A DNA stretch of 64,000 bases, taken from positions 124,001 through 188,000 of the forward strand of contig NZ_SGIS01000003.1 in assembly GCF_004208535.1 (NCBI RefSeq), in the 5' to 3' direction. A model generated the notes under the pieces. It ran no database searches, was not told the origin of the DNA, and saw only the letters and a list, made by a program, of their open reading frames with translations. Position 1 is the first letter of the stretch. Each line of letters starts with the position of its first letter. Made by a program: the position numbers and the translations under genes. The stretch comes from Sphingomonas populi (GTDB taxonomy: Bacteria > Pseudomonadota > Alphaproteobacteria > Sphingomonadales > Sphingomonadaceae). Below are positions 1 through 9,052 of this stretch, piece after piece.

Positions 1-282
1 AAGGCCGACGGGCACACTTTGGTGATCGTCACCGCAGACCATGCCCATACCAGCCAGATCATCGGCAACGGCAGCCAGGCACCGGGGCTGACCGAGGCCC
101 TGCTGACCAAGGACGGCAGTGTGCTGACGGTGAATTATGGCACCTCGGAAGTCGGCTCGCAGGGTCATACCGGCACGCAGTTGCGCGTTGCTGCCTACGG
201 CCCACGCGCTGCCAATTTCGCCGGACTGACCGACCAGACCGACATGTTCTACACGATCCGGGACGCGCTCGGCCTGAAATGA
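1..282 (+). CDS. phoA: Alkaline phosphatase, PhoA type (3' end only)
   Basis: The reading frame is open from the first base, so the gene starts before the window; only the last 93 codons are present. The segment [11 protein letters not shown] followed by SQI and, further on, [21 protein letters not shown] and ALGLK matches the C-terminal end of E. coli-type PhoA closely. The DHAH motif holds metal-ligand residues of the active site, and the HTG histidine about 40 residues later is the usual third zinc ligand. The family is a periplasmic phosphomonoesterase that releases phosphate under phosphate limitation. A phospholipase C gene follows 75 nt downstream on the same strand, which suggests a shared phosphorus-scavenging transcript. 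The signal peptide and nucleophile Ser are outside the window. Confidence 0.9.
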   Translation, partial: KADGHTLVIVTADHAHTSQIIGNGSQAPGLTEALLTKDGSVLTVNYGTSEVGSQGHTGTQLRVAAYGPRAANFAGLTDQTDMFYTIRDALGLK

Positions 283-357
283 TGCTGTACCGTCATGCGC
301 GCGTCACCATGTCGTGTGCAGTCGCGGTCCTGTCATAGCTACCTGAGGCCCTCCACC

Positions 358-2445
358 ATGATCGACCGTCGCTCGCTGCTTCGCCACTCGCTGCACGGCG
401 CTGCGCTTGCCGCGATATCGCCCGCGCTCGCCCGCGCCGCCGCGATCGGCCCAGACCGGCGCAGCGGCGGCTTGCGCGACATCGACCATATTGTCGTGCT
501 GATGCAGGAGAACCGCAGCTTCGACCATTATTTTGGCACGATGGCCGGCGTGCGTGGCTTTGGCGACCGTTTTCCGATTCCGGTTGCGGGCGCGCCGGGT
601 GGCCCTCCGCGCACCGTCTGGGATCAATATGACGGCACCGCGCAGCCGCCGCGCATCCTGCGCCCGTTCCGAATGGAAACCCGCGAGCATTTCGAGCTGA
701 TGCGCGTCCCCGGCACGCCGCACAACTGGCCAGACGCGCAGGCCGCATGGGATCACGGCCGCATGGGCCATTGGCCCGAGGCCAAGACGCAGCGCACGAT
801 GGCGCATTACGGCGCGGAGGATCTGCCCTTCCAGTTCGCGATGGCCGACGCCTTCACGCTGTGCGACGCCTATCATTGTTCGATGCAGACCGGCACCAAC
901 TGCAACCGGCTGTTCCAGTGGACCGGCACCAACGATCCGTTCGGGCGCGGCGGCGGCCCAACCATCGAGAACCCCGACGATGACCTCGCCAAGCCGGATG
1001 CCGCCAGCAGCCCGCGCTTCTTCTGGACGACCTATCCCGAACGGCTCGAGGCCGCTGGGGTGCGTTGGGCGGTCTATCAGGACATGGCGGACAATTTCAC
1101 CGACAATCCGCTCGCCAACTTCCTCCAGTTCCGCGCCGCCTATCGCGGCGATGCGGGATCGCGCAAGGCGTTGCGCGACAAGGGGCTGGCGACACGCGCG
1201 CTTGACGCGCTCCGCGCCGATTGCCTGGCGGACCGCCTGCCGAGCATCAGTTGGGTGGTCGGCACGGCGGAAGGATCGGAACATCCCGGCCCGTCCAGCC
1301 CAGCGCAGGGCGCTGCCTATACCGCACAGGTGATCGCTGCGTTGACCGCAAATCCCAAGGTGTGGGCGCGCACCGCTCTGTTCATCAACTTCGACGAGAA
1401 TGATGGCTTTTTCGATCATGTGCCGCCCCCAGCCCCGCCGTCTCCCGATGCTGGCGGTTTCGCCGGCGCCAGCACGGTCACCACGGCGGGCGAATATCAC
1501 CACCTGCCCGCGCCCGGCGCCGACAGCGACCACCTGGCGTTGCGCGGGCGGCCCTATGGGCTGGGTCCGCGCGTGCCGATGTACGTGCTGTCTCCCTGGA
1601 CGCGCGGCGGGCGCGTGTTCTCGGAAGTCGCCGACCATACCTCGGTGCTGCGCTTCATGGCGGCCCGGTTCGGCGTCGATGAACCCAATATCTCCGCGTG
1701 GCGGCGCGCGGTGTGCAGCGATCTCGTGCCCGCTTTCGATTTCGCGCAGGGTGGTAAACCGGCGGCGCTGACCCAGTCGCTGATCGACACCATGACCGAC
1801 GCACCGACGCGCCGCGCTGCGGCGCAAGCGATCGCGCATCAACCGCACCCGATCGCCCCTGAGGACCAGCCGCTGCCGCAGCAGGCGACCGGCATCCGCC
1901 CGGCGGTGGCGACGCGCTACCAGCCTGAGGTTCATGGCGCAGTTCACGGCGACGCCTTTCGCCTGACGTTCGCAGCCGCCGGGGGCCTCGCCGTGGTGTT
2001 CCATGTCTATGACCGGCCGCGGCTCGACGCGATCCCGCGCCGGTACACGGTCGAACCCGGCAAGACCCTCCACGCCGACTGGCCTCTGGCGGGCGAGCAG
2101 GGCTATGATCTGTTCGTGCTGGGGCCAGCGGGCTTTCACCGGCTGTTCGTGGGCAGCGGTCGCGCCGAACCCTTCGTGACATGGCGCATCGTTGATACGG
2201 GCGCGTCGGGCAAGGCGCTGCGGATCGACGCGCGACCGGCTCACGGCGTGGAGGTCGCGCCGGGCGCCTATCAGGCTGAACACGCCACCTGGACGCCCGA
2301 TGCAACGGGCACGCACACCTGGCCGCTTGCACCGACGCACGGCTGGTACGACCTCATCGTCACCGCGCCCGATGGCTGGCGACGACGGCTGGCGGGATGC
2401 GTCGCCGGGCCTTGGCCCGCGATCAGCGATCCGGCTCAGGCATGA
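358..2445 (+). CDS. Phosphocholine-type phospholipase C, Tat-exported
   Basis: A 695-residue bacterial phospholipase C of the acid phosphatase/PLC superfamily, which cleaves phosphatidylcholine or sphingomyelin to phosphocholine and diglyceride or ceramide. The N-terminus reads MIDRRSLLRHSLHGA, a twin-arginine signal, followed by an Ala-rich h-region. The catalytic core opens with DIDHIVVLMQENRSFDHYFG (about residues 41-60), the family signature. Other core motifs are SMQTGTNCNR and INFDENDGFFDHV. The last 180 residues fit the paired small C-terminal domains (DUF756) of this family. I chose ATG 358 because it begins the Tat signal and has GAGG 8 nt upstream; the frame is open back to 295 but that extension has no signal character. 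Linkage to phoA fits phosphate scavenging. Substrate preference (PC versus sphingomyelin) is not decidable here. Confidence 0.9.
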   Translation: MIDRRSLLRHSLHGAALAAISPALARAAAIGPDRRSGGLRDIDHIVVLMQENRSFDHYFGTMAGVRGFGDRFPIPVAGAPGGPPRTVWDQYDGTAQPPRILRPFRMETREHFELMRVPGTPHNWPDAQAAWDHGRMGHWPEAKTQRTMAHYGAEDLPFQFAMADAFTLCDAYHCSMQTGTNCNRLFQWTGTNDPFGRGGGPTIENPDDDLAKPDAASSPRFFWTTYPERLEAAGVRWAVYQDMADNFTDNPLANFLQFRAAYRGDAGSRKALRDKGLATRALDALRADCLADRLPSISWVVGTAEGSEHPGPSSPAQGAAYTAQVIAALTANPKVWARTALFINFDENDGFFDHVPPPAPPSPDAGGFAGASTVTTAGEYHHLPAPGADSDHLALRGRPYGLGPRVPMYVLSPWTRGGRVFSEVADHTSVLRFMAARFGVDEPNISAWRRAVCSDLVPAFDFAQGGKPAALTQSLIDTMTDAPTRRAAAQAIAHQPHPIAPEDQPLPQQATGIRPAVATRYQPEVHGAVHGDAFRLTFAAAGGLAVVFHVYDRPRLDAIPRRYTVEPGKTLHADWPLAGEQGYDLFVLGPAGFHRLFVGSGRAEPFVTWRIVDTGASGKALRIDARPAHGVEVAPGAYQAEHATWTPDATGTHTWPLAPTHGWYDLIVTAPDGWRRRLAGCVAGPWPAISDPAQA

Positions 2446-2788
2446 GTTTTCGGAGGCGGGAATGACGGACGACGCGCCGCGTTGCTCGTTGCGCCCTATA
2501 GGCCGGCATCGGGACACGGCGCGCCGCCCCGGGCGCACCAATGCGGCGACATGAAAATACCTCCGGCGATTCGGCATGCTCGGCTGTCCCGCGATCAGGC
2601 GACGGTTGCGCTCGATATAACTGCCAGCGGAAGTGAGCAGCAGTCGATCGCCGGAAGGCGGTGTTCTGAGAACGAGCATCCGCTACGGCATAGACGGACG
2701 CTGGATCATACGGTTTGCCTATCTGAACGGGTGACCCAGCGACTGGCCATAAAAATATTCAAGGCAGAAAATTCCAATCCTTCAGCCC
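2446..2788. other. Intergenic region, phospholipase C / TonB receptor (convergent)
   Basis: 343 bases between two convergent genes. Small open frames exist but none has a convincing start, codon pattern or family. The stretch next to the receptor stop (about 2748-2795) is unusually AT-rich and gives T-rich RNA on the minus strand, compatible with termination of the receptor transcript, but I see no strong hairpin. Nothing else supportable. Confidence 0.5.
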
Positions 2789-5700
2789 CTAAAATTTGAA
2801 CTGAAGGCCGGCGAACAGCCGCCGTCCGGCATAATAAACTTCCGAAGTGCCGATGCCCTTCACATAGGAGCGCGAGTAAGCCTTGTTGATGTTCTGCATT
2901 TCGACAAACAGGCTGGTATGATATTTTGGGAAGCGCAGTGTGATCTTCCCGTCGAGATACCCTTCACCCTGGCGGTAGATCGGCAAATTGCCGTTGTTCG
3001 AATCCGCCGCCGTAACCAGCCAGTCGGAGCGATAATTGTAGCTCAGCCGCGCGTTGAGAAAGCCCTTGTCGTAGAAAATGCTGGCATTGTACGTCCATTT
3101 GGACAGGCCGGGATATTCAAGCAGCGGCTGACCGGTCGCCGAGTTGGTCAGATTGGTCCTGATCGCGCGCGCAAAGGTGACGTTGCCCGAGGCGCCGAAA
3201 CCATCGAATGGCTCGGGCAGGAAGGTGAACGCAGTTTGCGCGCTGCCTTCGATGCCATCGAGCAGCGCGCCGAACCCATTGACAGGCTGGCGCACGGTAT
3301 AAAGGACGCCATCCTTGAACAGATCAACGCCCGAGCGGGTGACGTTGGGAACGACAAAGCTGTTTTCGTACTTCTTATAATAGCCGAGGCTTACCAGCGT
3401 ATCGGGGTTGGGATACCAAGCGAGGTTCAGCTCCCACTGGTCGGCGCGGTATGGGACCAGATCGGGATTGCCCGCAGTGCAGGTATCATCCGCCGCGACG
3501 ACGGTGGCGTCATCGGTGCAAGTTATCGTCGCAACCAAATCCGATGGCTTCGGACGCGCGAGGTTCTTGGCCCAATTCGCGCGCATGACCAAGTTTGGCA
3601 TAATTTCTAGCGCGGCGTTGAACGCGGGCAGGACATCCGCATAACTGTTCTTGAGCGTCGATTGCTGAGCTTTGAGCACCACCGTTTCGACCGAACCGGT
3701 CGGGGAAAAGCGCGTCACCCGGCTGATGTTGACCCCCGTGCCGTCGTCGCGCGTATAGGTATAGCGCACCCCGGCATTGCCAGTCAGGCGCATACCTAGA
3801 ACGCGCGTTTCGAAATTGGCTTTGACATAGCCGGCGGCGATCTTCTCGTTGATTGTATAGGACGGGATTTGCGGCAGACCATTGGCGTTGAGTGTCAAAT
3901 CCTGGTCGAAACCCGACAGGTCATAATATTTGGAAATCTCGCTTGCGTTGAAATTGGGAAAGGCGATGCGGCCGGGAATTCCGCCGGGCGTCCCCTGTAG
4001 CCCAGTGAACAGCGGAGACCCTGCGCTGGTGACGCCAAGTGCGTTGATCAGCGACGCATATTCCGCCTGCGTAAGTTGATTGGTGTAGGTGCCGTTGCCG
4101 GTCTTGGTGGTGCGCGCCGTCACCGCCGAGACGATGTTGGTCGAATAGGACACGTTGGCGGTGTCCTGATAGACTTGCGGCGTCACCCCGGCGGCGGTGA
4201 GGAGCCGCGAGCCGCCACCAGTGTACAACACATAATCCTGATCGCGATATTGACCACCATATTCGATGCTCTTGAGCGGCCCTAAATCGACCTGCCAATC
4301 GATGTCGAGCTTTGCCTGCTTCTCGCTGTTCGAGGACTGCGACGGGCGGTACTGGACCGTCGGCCCCGATTGCGCGACGTTACCAGGGCGCGTCAGGTCG
4401 GTGTAGATGCCGGCGTTAGCGGGGTCGACGCTGCTCGGATAGGTGAAGACCGGGACGCCAAGCGAATTGCCCGTATCAAGCTTCACGCCGGCGATGCCAG
4501 TATTGATCGAAATGAGGTTGGTTTCGCCCGTGGTATTGCCCTTGGCGTAGGACACCATGCCCTTGGCCTGGAAGCGATCGAGATTCCAATCGAAGCCGCT
4601 TTGGAAATATTGCGACTTCTGATTGTTTTGGAAGTCACGACGCTGCACGCCGAGGATATTGCTCGACCCGCTGGTGACGGTGCTGCTTACCACCACCGAA
4701 TTGAGTGCCGTCGTATAGCCGGTGACGACATGGTCCGCATTCACCGTCGCGGTGCCGAGCTTTACTTGCGGGATCGAACTGGTGCCCAGCACCGGATCGA
4801 GCTGGTAGCGCTGGTAGCGGCCCATATCGAGCGCGTAGTTGGTGTCGAAGAGACGCTGGTCGCGATTGTTGATCTGCGCCTCGGCATAGGCGCGGAAATT
4901 GTGCGCGAACTCATATTGAACGGTGAAGTCGCCCGACAGGCGCTTGTCGCGGCGCACCAGGTTGCGATAGCGCGGCGCGGTCGGCGCCCAGTCGAAGAAC
5001 TGGTTCTCGCACGCACCCCGACGCGTTGCGAAGGTGGCGGTCGATGTGCTGCCAACGTTGGCGCAGCTCGCATAGGTGGGGAAGGCAGAATATGCGGCGT
5101 TGGCGACTGTCGGCTTGTCCGAATGATCGAAGTCGGCAAGGCGACTGTAATTGGTGTTGCTGGCGTAATCCTGCCGCGTGGACTTGTCATCATAGGTGAC
5201 GTTGAGCAGGACGCCGAGACCGTCGAGCAGGAAATGCGGGGTGCCGAGTACGATTGTGCCGCGTGGACGCCAGTCCCGCGTCGTCTCGAGATACTGCTCC
5301 GACAAGACGACGCTGCCGAGCGCCTTCTTCAATTCGAGCGGCTTGCGCGTTTCGACCAACACGGTGCCGCCTATGCCGCCCTCGGTCAGGTCGGCCGCGT
5401 AGCCCTTATAGACGTCGATCGATTTGACGAGTTCGGTGGCGAGTTCTCGGAAATCGCCAGCGCGGCTGCCGCTGGCCGAGACCTGGCTGACACCGTTTAT
5501 TTCGATGCGGTTGAGATCAGGCTCGACGCCGCGGATCGAGACCTGCGTGCCTTCGCCGAAATCGCGGGTGAGTTGGACGCCGGTGATACGCGACAGCGAG
5601 TCCCCGACGTTCTTGTCGGGGAAGCTCGCAATGTCATCGGCGACGATCGAGTCGACCACCGTGCCGGCGTTGCGCTTGCGATTGATGGCCGACTGCAACG

Positions 5701-6034
5701 AGGCGCGAGTGCCGACCACGACAACCTCCTGACCCGTTGCGACATCGGGGCTGGTCCGCCCCGCGTCGTGCGGATTGTCCTGGGCGGACTGGGTTTCGAC
5801 CGGTGGCGACACGTCGGCGGAGGCGCGGTCGCGCGTCGCCGGCTCGACCGTGGCGGAGGAGGGCGCGATGTTCTGGTCGTTCCGGGGCGCGGTCTTGGGC
5901 TGCGGCTGGAGAGCGGGACCCGGTATCGCGCTCCGCGCCGCAGCGATCGCCGGCAGGGCGCAGCCCAGCGTCAGCGCGACGACCGATGTGGTGCGGAAAA
6001 GCCGGTGACGCGGAGCCGAACGAATATTGGTCAT
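2789..6034 (-). CDS. TonB-dependent receptor, probable rhamnogalacturonan oligosaccharide importer
   Basis: A 1081-residue outer-membrane active transporter. Residues 1-33 form a signal peptide (basic start, then VVALTLGCALPAIA). A long low-complexity linker follows, then GQEVVVVGTR (about 101-110), which introduces the plug domain: SFPDKNVGDSLSRITGVQ, then VSIRGVEPDLNRIEINGV. The remainder is Tyr/Asn-rich beta-barrel ending in aromatic LQFKF, as expected for Bam-inserted proteins. I preferred ATG 6034 over the longer frame from 6151 because it begins the signal peptide and has AGGGGGGA just upstream. It is transcribed divergently from a PL11 lyase, which implies uptake of rhamnogalacturonan fragments; the ligand is inferred from context only. 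No SusD-like partner is present, as usual outside Bacteroidota. Confidence 0.9.
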   Translation of the reverse strand: MTNIRSAPRHRLFRTTSVVALTLGCALPAIAAARSAIPGPALQPQPKTAPRNDQNIAPSSATVEPATRDRASADVSPPVETQSAQDNPHDAGRTSPDVATGQEVVVVGTRASLQSAINRKRNAGTVVDSIVADDIASFPDKNVGDSLSRITGVQLTRDFGEGTQVSIRGVEPDLNRIEINGVSQVSASGSRAGDFRELATELVKSIDVYKGYAADLTEGGIGGTVLVETRKPLELKKALGSVVLSEQYLETTRDWRPRGTIVLGTPHFLLDGLGVLLNVTYDDKSTRQDYASNTNYSRLADFDHSDKPTVANAAYSAFPTYASCANVGSTSTATFATRRGACENQFFDWAPTAPRYRNLVRRDKRLSGDFTVQYEFAHNFRAYAEAQINNRDQRLFDTNYALDMGRYQRYQLDPVLGTSSIPQVKLGTATVNADHVVTGYTTALNSVVVSSTVTSGSSNILGVQRRDFQNNQKSQYFQSGFDWNLDRFQAKGMVSYAKGNTTGETNLISINTGIAGVKLDTGNSLGVPVFTYPSSVDPANAGIYTDLTRPGNVAQSGPTVQYRPSQSSNSEKQAKLDIDWQVDLGPLKSIEYGGQYRDQDYVLYTGGGSRLLTAAGVTPQVYQDTANVSYSTNIVSAVTARTTKTGNGTYTNQLTQAEYASLINALGVTSAGSPLFTGLQGTPGGIPGRIAFPNFNASEISKYYDLSGFDQDLTLNANGLPQIPSYTINEKIAAGYVKANFETRVLGMRLTGNAGVRYTYTRDDGTGVNISRVTRFSPTGSVETVVLKAQQSTLKNSYADVLPAFNAALEIMPNLVMRANWAKNLARPKPSDLVATITCTDDATVVAADDTCTAGNPDLVPYRADQWELNLAWYPNPDTLVSLGYYKKYENSFVVPNVTRSGVDLFKDGVLYTVRQPVNGFGALLDGIEGSAQTAFTFLPEPFDGFGASGNVTFARAIRTNLTNSATGQPLLEYPGLSKWTYNASIFYDKGFLNARLSYNYRSDWLVTAADSNNGNLPIYRQGEGYLDGKITLRFPKYHTSLFVEMQNINKAYSRSYVKGIGTSEVYYAGRRLFAGLQFKF

Positions 6035-6227
6035 GATAATCCCCCCTAAGGCGTCCTGGCTTTCGAGCCATTCGGACGTCCTGCTATGATCTGATGCTGC
6101 GTTAGGTGTGCTGCGTGCTGTCGAGGCCGCGCGTATCGGGCCGGCATTCATGCATGCGTTGGCGGTCTCAGGTTATCCCCTCGTAGTGCAGCGCGGCTCT
6201 TGCCGTCGCATCGACTTGTCGCTTATC

Positions 6228-6241
6228 ACCCATATTGTGGG
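6228..6241. promoter_or_regulatory. Candidate operator, copy 1 (CCCAYAWTRTGGG palindrome)
   Basis: CCCATATTGTGGG (6229-6241) is a 13-bp imperfect palindrome in the divergent region between the TonB receptor and the PL11 lyase. Twelve bases of it recur in inverse orientation at 8290-8301, in front of the next transcription unit of the same pathway. It sits just upstream of the putative PL11 -35 box and just downstream of the putative receptor -10 box. Seen directly; binding by a local pathway regulator is inference. Confidence 0.5.
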
Positions 6242-6251
6242 CTGCCGTTCC

Positions 6252-6280
6252 GTTATATGTTGCGAAATAGTGAAGCGCAA
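6252..6280 (-). promoter_or_regulatory. Candidate promoter for the TonB receptor
   Basis: On the minus strand TTGCGC (6275-6280), a 17-nt spacer, and TATAAC (6252-6257) match the -35/-10 arrangement of housekeeping promoters. It overlaps the opposing candidate promoter for the PL11 gene. The 13-bp palindrome lies about 11 bp downstream of this -10 box, a repressor-like position. Prediction only. Confidence 0.35.
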
Positions 6281-6288
6281 ATCATAAT
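6260..6288 (+). promoter_or_regulatory. Candidate promoter for the PL11 lyase
   Basis: TTGCGA (6260-6265), a 17-nt spacer, and CATAAT (6283-6288; five of six consensus bases). Transcription would begin near 6295, leaving a leader of about 35 nt before ATG 6331. Prediction only. Confidence 0.4.
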
Positions 6289-6330
6289 TGTTGAGATGTG
6301 ACGACGCAGTCGCCGCGAGGGAGAGACAGG

Positions 6331-8244
6331 ATGATCGGGAGGTGCAGCTATTTTTTGGCTACCGTGGCGCTCGGTGCCGTGGCGCCTGCATCGACGGCTG
6401 TCGCGCCAGCACACGAAGTCGAGCGGCTCGACCGTGGACTGGTTGCGACGCCGGCGAAGGATGGCGGCTGGCTGGTCAGTTGGCGCCTGCTTTCGAGCGA
6501 TCCGTCCGCGATTGGGTTCGACGTCTATCGCGACGGTCGCAAGATCACGCCGCATCCGGTGACTGACGCCACCGCCTTCGTCGACCCGCAGGGAAGTGCC
6601 AAAGCGCGCTATACGCTTGCGATCGCGAACGGCGCTGCACAGGGAAAACCGGCGCTGATGGCGCCTGACGGTTATCTGGCGATCCCGCTCACGCCGCCGG
6701 GTGGTACGACGCCCGATGGCGAGGCGTACAGCTATACCGCCAACGATGCCGGTGCGGGAGATCTCGACGGCGACGGCCGCTATGAGATCGTGTTGAAATG
6801 GGATCCGACCAACAGCCACGACAACAGTCAGGCGGGGTATACCGGTGATGTGTTCGTCGATGCCTATACGCTCGAGGGCAAGCGGCTGTGGCGGATCGAC
6901 TTGGGGAAGAACATTCGCGCCGGGGCACATTATACGCAGTTTCAGATCGCCGATTATGACGGCGATGGCCGCGCCGAGATCGCGATGAAGACCGCCGATG
7001 GCACCATCGACGGTACGGGCACGGTGATTGGCGATGCCAAGGCAGATTGGCGCGAGCATGGCGGCGAAGTGCCCCAGCCCGACCGCACCGGCGCCAAGCT
7101 GCTGGCCGACGGGACCAAGGTGGCACCGCTGGTCGGCCGGATACTCAAGGGACCGGAATATCTCACCGTTTTCGACGGCCGCAACGGTCGCGCGCTCGAT
7201 ACCAAGCCGTATGATCCGCCGCGCTATCCGGGCGGCAACCCGACGTTCGAGCAACTCCGCGACACCTGGGGCGCTGGCTATGCCAACCGCGCGGACCGGT
7301 TTCTTGCCGGAACTGCATATCTCGACGGGCAACACCCCAGCATGGTGTTCGGCCGTGGCTATTATGCGCGCACTGTGATCGCGGCTTTGGATTTTCGCGC
7401 CGGCAAGCTGGTCAAACGCTGGACGTTCGATTCGGCTGCCCCTGGCAATGGCGATTATGCCGACCGAGGCAATCACCAGCTAAGTATTGCCGATGTCGAT
7501 GGCGACGGGCGGGACGAGGTGCTCTACGGATCGATGGCGCTCGACGACGACGGCAAAGGCCTGTGGACCGATCCGCTGTTTCATGGCGACGCAATGCACG
7601 TCGCCGATCTCGATCCGGCCCGGCCAGGTCTGGAGAAATGGGGTGTGCACGAGCAAGTTAGGACCAATGGCGGCATCGGCTCGGCATTGCTCGACGCGCG
7701 GACCGGGCAGGTACTGTGGACGAAGCCGGCCGACACCGACACCGGTCGCGGTCTCGCTGCCGATATCGATCCGCGTCATGTCGGCGCGGAATTCTGGGGC
7801 TCGAACAGCCGCGATCTGTTCGACGTGAAGGGCGACGTGATCGGCCCGGCACCGCGCCAGACCAACTTCGCGCTCTATTGGGACGGGGATTTGCTGCAGG
7901 AGCTGCTCGACAAGACGACGATCAGCAAATGGAACTGGAAGACCGCCACCACCGTCCCGCTGCTCGCCCCCGCCGGGCTGATGTCGAACAACGGCACCAA
8001 GGCGAACCCGGCGTTGCAAGCCGACCTGTTGGGTGACTGGCGTGAGGAAGTGGTTTGGCGCACCGCCGACAATCGGGAATTGCGGATCTACGTGACGCCA
8101 TATCCGACCACGCACCGGTTGGTGACGCTGATGCAAGATCCGGTCTATCGCGCCGGAGTGACCTGGCAGAACACGGCATATAACCAGCCGCCGCACCTCG
8201 GCTATTTTCCGGGCAGCCTGACCGCGTCCGGGACGGCGAAATAG
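6331..8244 (+). CDS. Rhamnogalacturonan endolyase, PL11 family, secreted
   Basis: A 637-residue polysaccharide lyase that cleaves the rhamnose-galacturonate backbone of rhamnogalacturonan I by beta-elimination. Residues 1-26 form a signal peptide. An N-terminal Ig-like domain (VERLDRGLVATPAKDGGWLVSWRLL, GFDVYRDGRKI) precedes the beta-propeller, which carries repeated calcium-binding loops: DLDGDGRYEIVLKW, DYDGDGRAEIAMKT, DVDGDGRDEVLYG. The motifs AEFWGSNSRDLFD and LGDWREEVVWRT are typical of PL11 (B. subtilis YesW/YesX group). ATG 6331 is preferred to GTG 6298 because GAGAGACAGG lies directly upstream and the signal peptide begins there. It is divergent from the TonB receptor and upstream of two further pectin genes. 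Confidence 0.92.
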   Translation: MIGRCSYFLATVALGAVAPASTAVAPAHEVERLDRGLVATPAKDGGWLVSWRLLSSDPSAIGFDVYRDGRKITPHPVTDATAFVDPQGSAKARYTLAIANGAAQGKPALMAPDGYLAIPLTPPGGTTPDGEAYSYTANDAGAGDLDGDGRYEIVLKWDPTNSHDNSQAGYTGDVFVDAYTLEGKRLWRIDLGKNIRAGAHYTQFQIADYDGDGRAEIAMKTADGTIDGTGTVIGDAKADWREHGGEVPQPDRTGAKLLADGTKVAPLVGRILKGPEYLTVFDGRNGRALDTKPYDPPRYPGGNPTFEQLRDTWGAGYANRADRFLAGTAYLDGQHPSMVFGRGYYARTVIAALDFRAGKLVKRWTFDSAAPGNGDYADRGNHQLSIADVDGDGRDEVLYGSMALDDDGKGLWTDPLFHGDAMHVADLDPARPGLEKWGVHEQVRTNGGIGSALLDARTGQVLWTKPADTDTGRGLAADIDPRHVGAEFWGSNSRDLFDVKGDVIGPAPRQTNFALYWDGDLLQELLDKTTISKWNWKTATTVPLLAPAGLMSNNGTKANPALQADLLGDWREEVVWRTADNRELRIYVTPYPTTHRLVTLMQDPVYRAGVTWQNTAYNQPPHLGYFPGSLTASGTAK

Positions 8245-8288
8245 TCCGGCGCGGCACAACGCCCACCAGCCGCAGTACTGCTGTATAT

Positions 8289-8302
8289 ACCCACAATATG
8301 GT
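8289..8302. promoter_or_regulatory. Candidate operator, copy 2
   Basis: CCCACAATATGGT (8290-8302) is the reverse complement of the palindrome at 6229-6241 with one mismatch at its edge. It lies about 90 bp upstream of the DUF6250/YesU-like gene. A separate perfect 10-bp palindrome, GCAGTACTGC, is at 8272-8281. A weak promoter candidate, TTGGCA (8329-8334), 18-nt spacer, TATGCT (8353-8358), follows downstream. Confidence 0.5.
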
Positions 8303-8388
8303 ATTTAGTTATATATTTCGGGATCGACTTGGCAAAGTAGCGCGAGCCGGCCTATGCTGGCTCGAACGCTAGAAAGCTAGGAGAGGGC

Positions 8389-9039
8389 ATGAGCGTCGGA
8401 GGGGTTCTCGGCAACGTCGCGGCGCTGACCGTGTCCGGCATCGCAGCGCAGGCGCCGCTCACCGACTGGCGGATCGAGGCCGAATCGCGCGATTCACAGG
8501 TCACCGAACGCGGTGGTGTGATCGACATCGACACGCCCAAAGGCCTCACCTTGTGGTGGACGAAGCCGATCACCGCGCCGACGACGATCACCTTCGAGGC
8601 GATGGCAGTGTCCGCCGGCGGTGCCAATGACACGGTGAGCGACCTCAATGCTTTTTGGATGGCAACCAACAGCGACGGATCGTCGGTGCTGTCCAAGCCG
8701 CGATCCGGTGTATTCGCCGCTTATGACGACCTCCGGGCATATTATGTCGGAATCGGCGGCAACCGGAACACGACGACGCGATTTCGCCGCTATATCGGCG
8801 TGCCGGGCAACCGCCCGATCCTGCCCGAGCATGACAAGGCCGCACCCGCCGATTTACTGGTCCCCAATCGCTGGACCCGCATCGCGCTGATCGCCGACGG
8901 TCGCACGGTCGCGGTCGAACGCGATGGACAACGGCTGTTCACGCTCGACGACACCCGCCCCTACACGCGCGGCCATTGGGGACTGCGCACGACGTGGAGC
9001 CACCTGCGCATTCGGCGTGTGTCGGTGACGCATCTTTGA
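8389..9039 (+). CDS. DUF6250/YesU-like pectin-locus protein, probable jelly-roll fold
   Basis: A 216-residue protein with a weak hydrophobic N-terminus (GNVAALTVSGIAAQAP) that may be a short signal peptide. The body is beta-strand rich with features of the family found beside rhamnogalacturonan lyases (DUF6250/YesU-like, concanavalin-type fold): DWRIEAE, GLTLWWTKPI, FEAMAV, DLNAFWMAT, YYVGIGGNRNTTTRFRRY, GHWGLRTTWSHLRI. Members are thought to bind or act on plant polysaccharide, but no reaction is established that I can name. It has AGGAGAGG 3 nt before the ATG. Only 13 nt separate it from the PL26-like lyase gene, so the two are almost certainly cotranscribed. Family name is from memory of the motif pattern. 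Confidence 0.7.
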   Translation: MSVGGVLGNVAALTVSGIAAQAPLTDWRIEAESRDSQVTERGGVIDIDTPKGLTLWWTKPITAPTTITFEAMAVSAGGANDTVSDLNAFWMATNSDGSSVLSKPRSGVFAAYDDLRAYYVGIGGNRNTTTRFRRYIGVPGNRPILPEHDKAAPADLLVPNRWTRIALIADGRTVAVERDGQRLFTLDDTRPYTRGHWGLRTTWSHLRIRRVSVTHL

Positions 9040-9052
9040 TGGAGACAGAGAC

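Noticed and set aside
304..2679. A 791-codon open frame on the minus strand opposite phospholipase C
   Set aside because: Antisense shadow of a high-GC gene: Arg/Ala/Gly-rich, no motif, no ribosome binding site, fully covered by a well-supported gene on the plus strand.
4370..6049. A 559-codon plus-strand frame inside the TonB receptor gene
   Set aside because: Antisense shadow; repetitive acidic/basic composition, no family features, and the opposite strand encodes a clear receptor.
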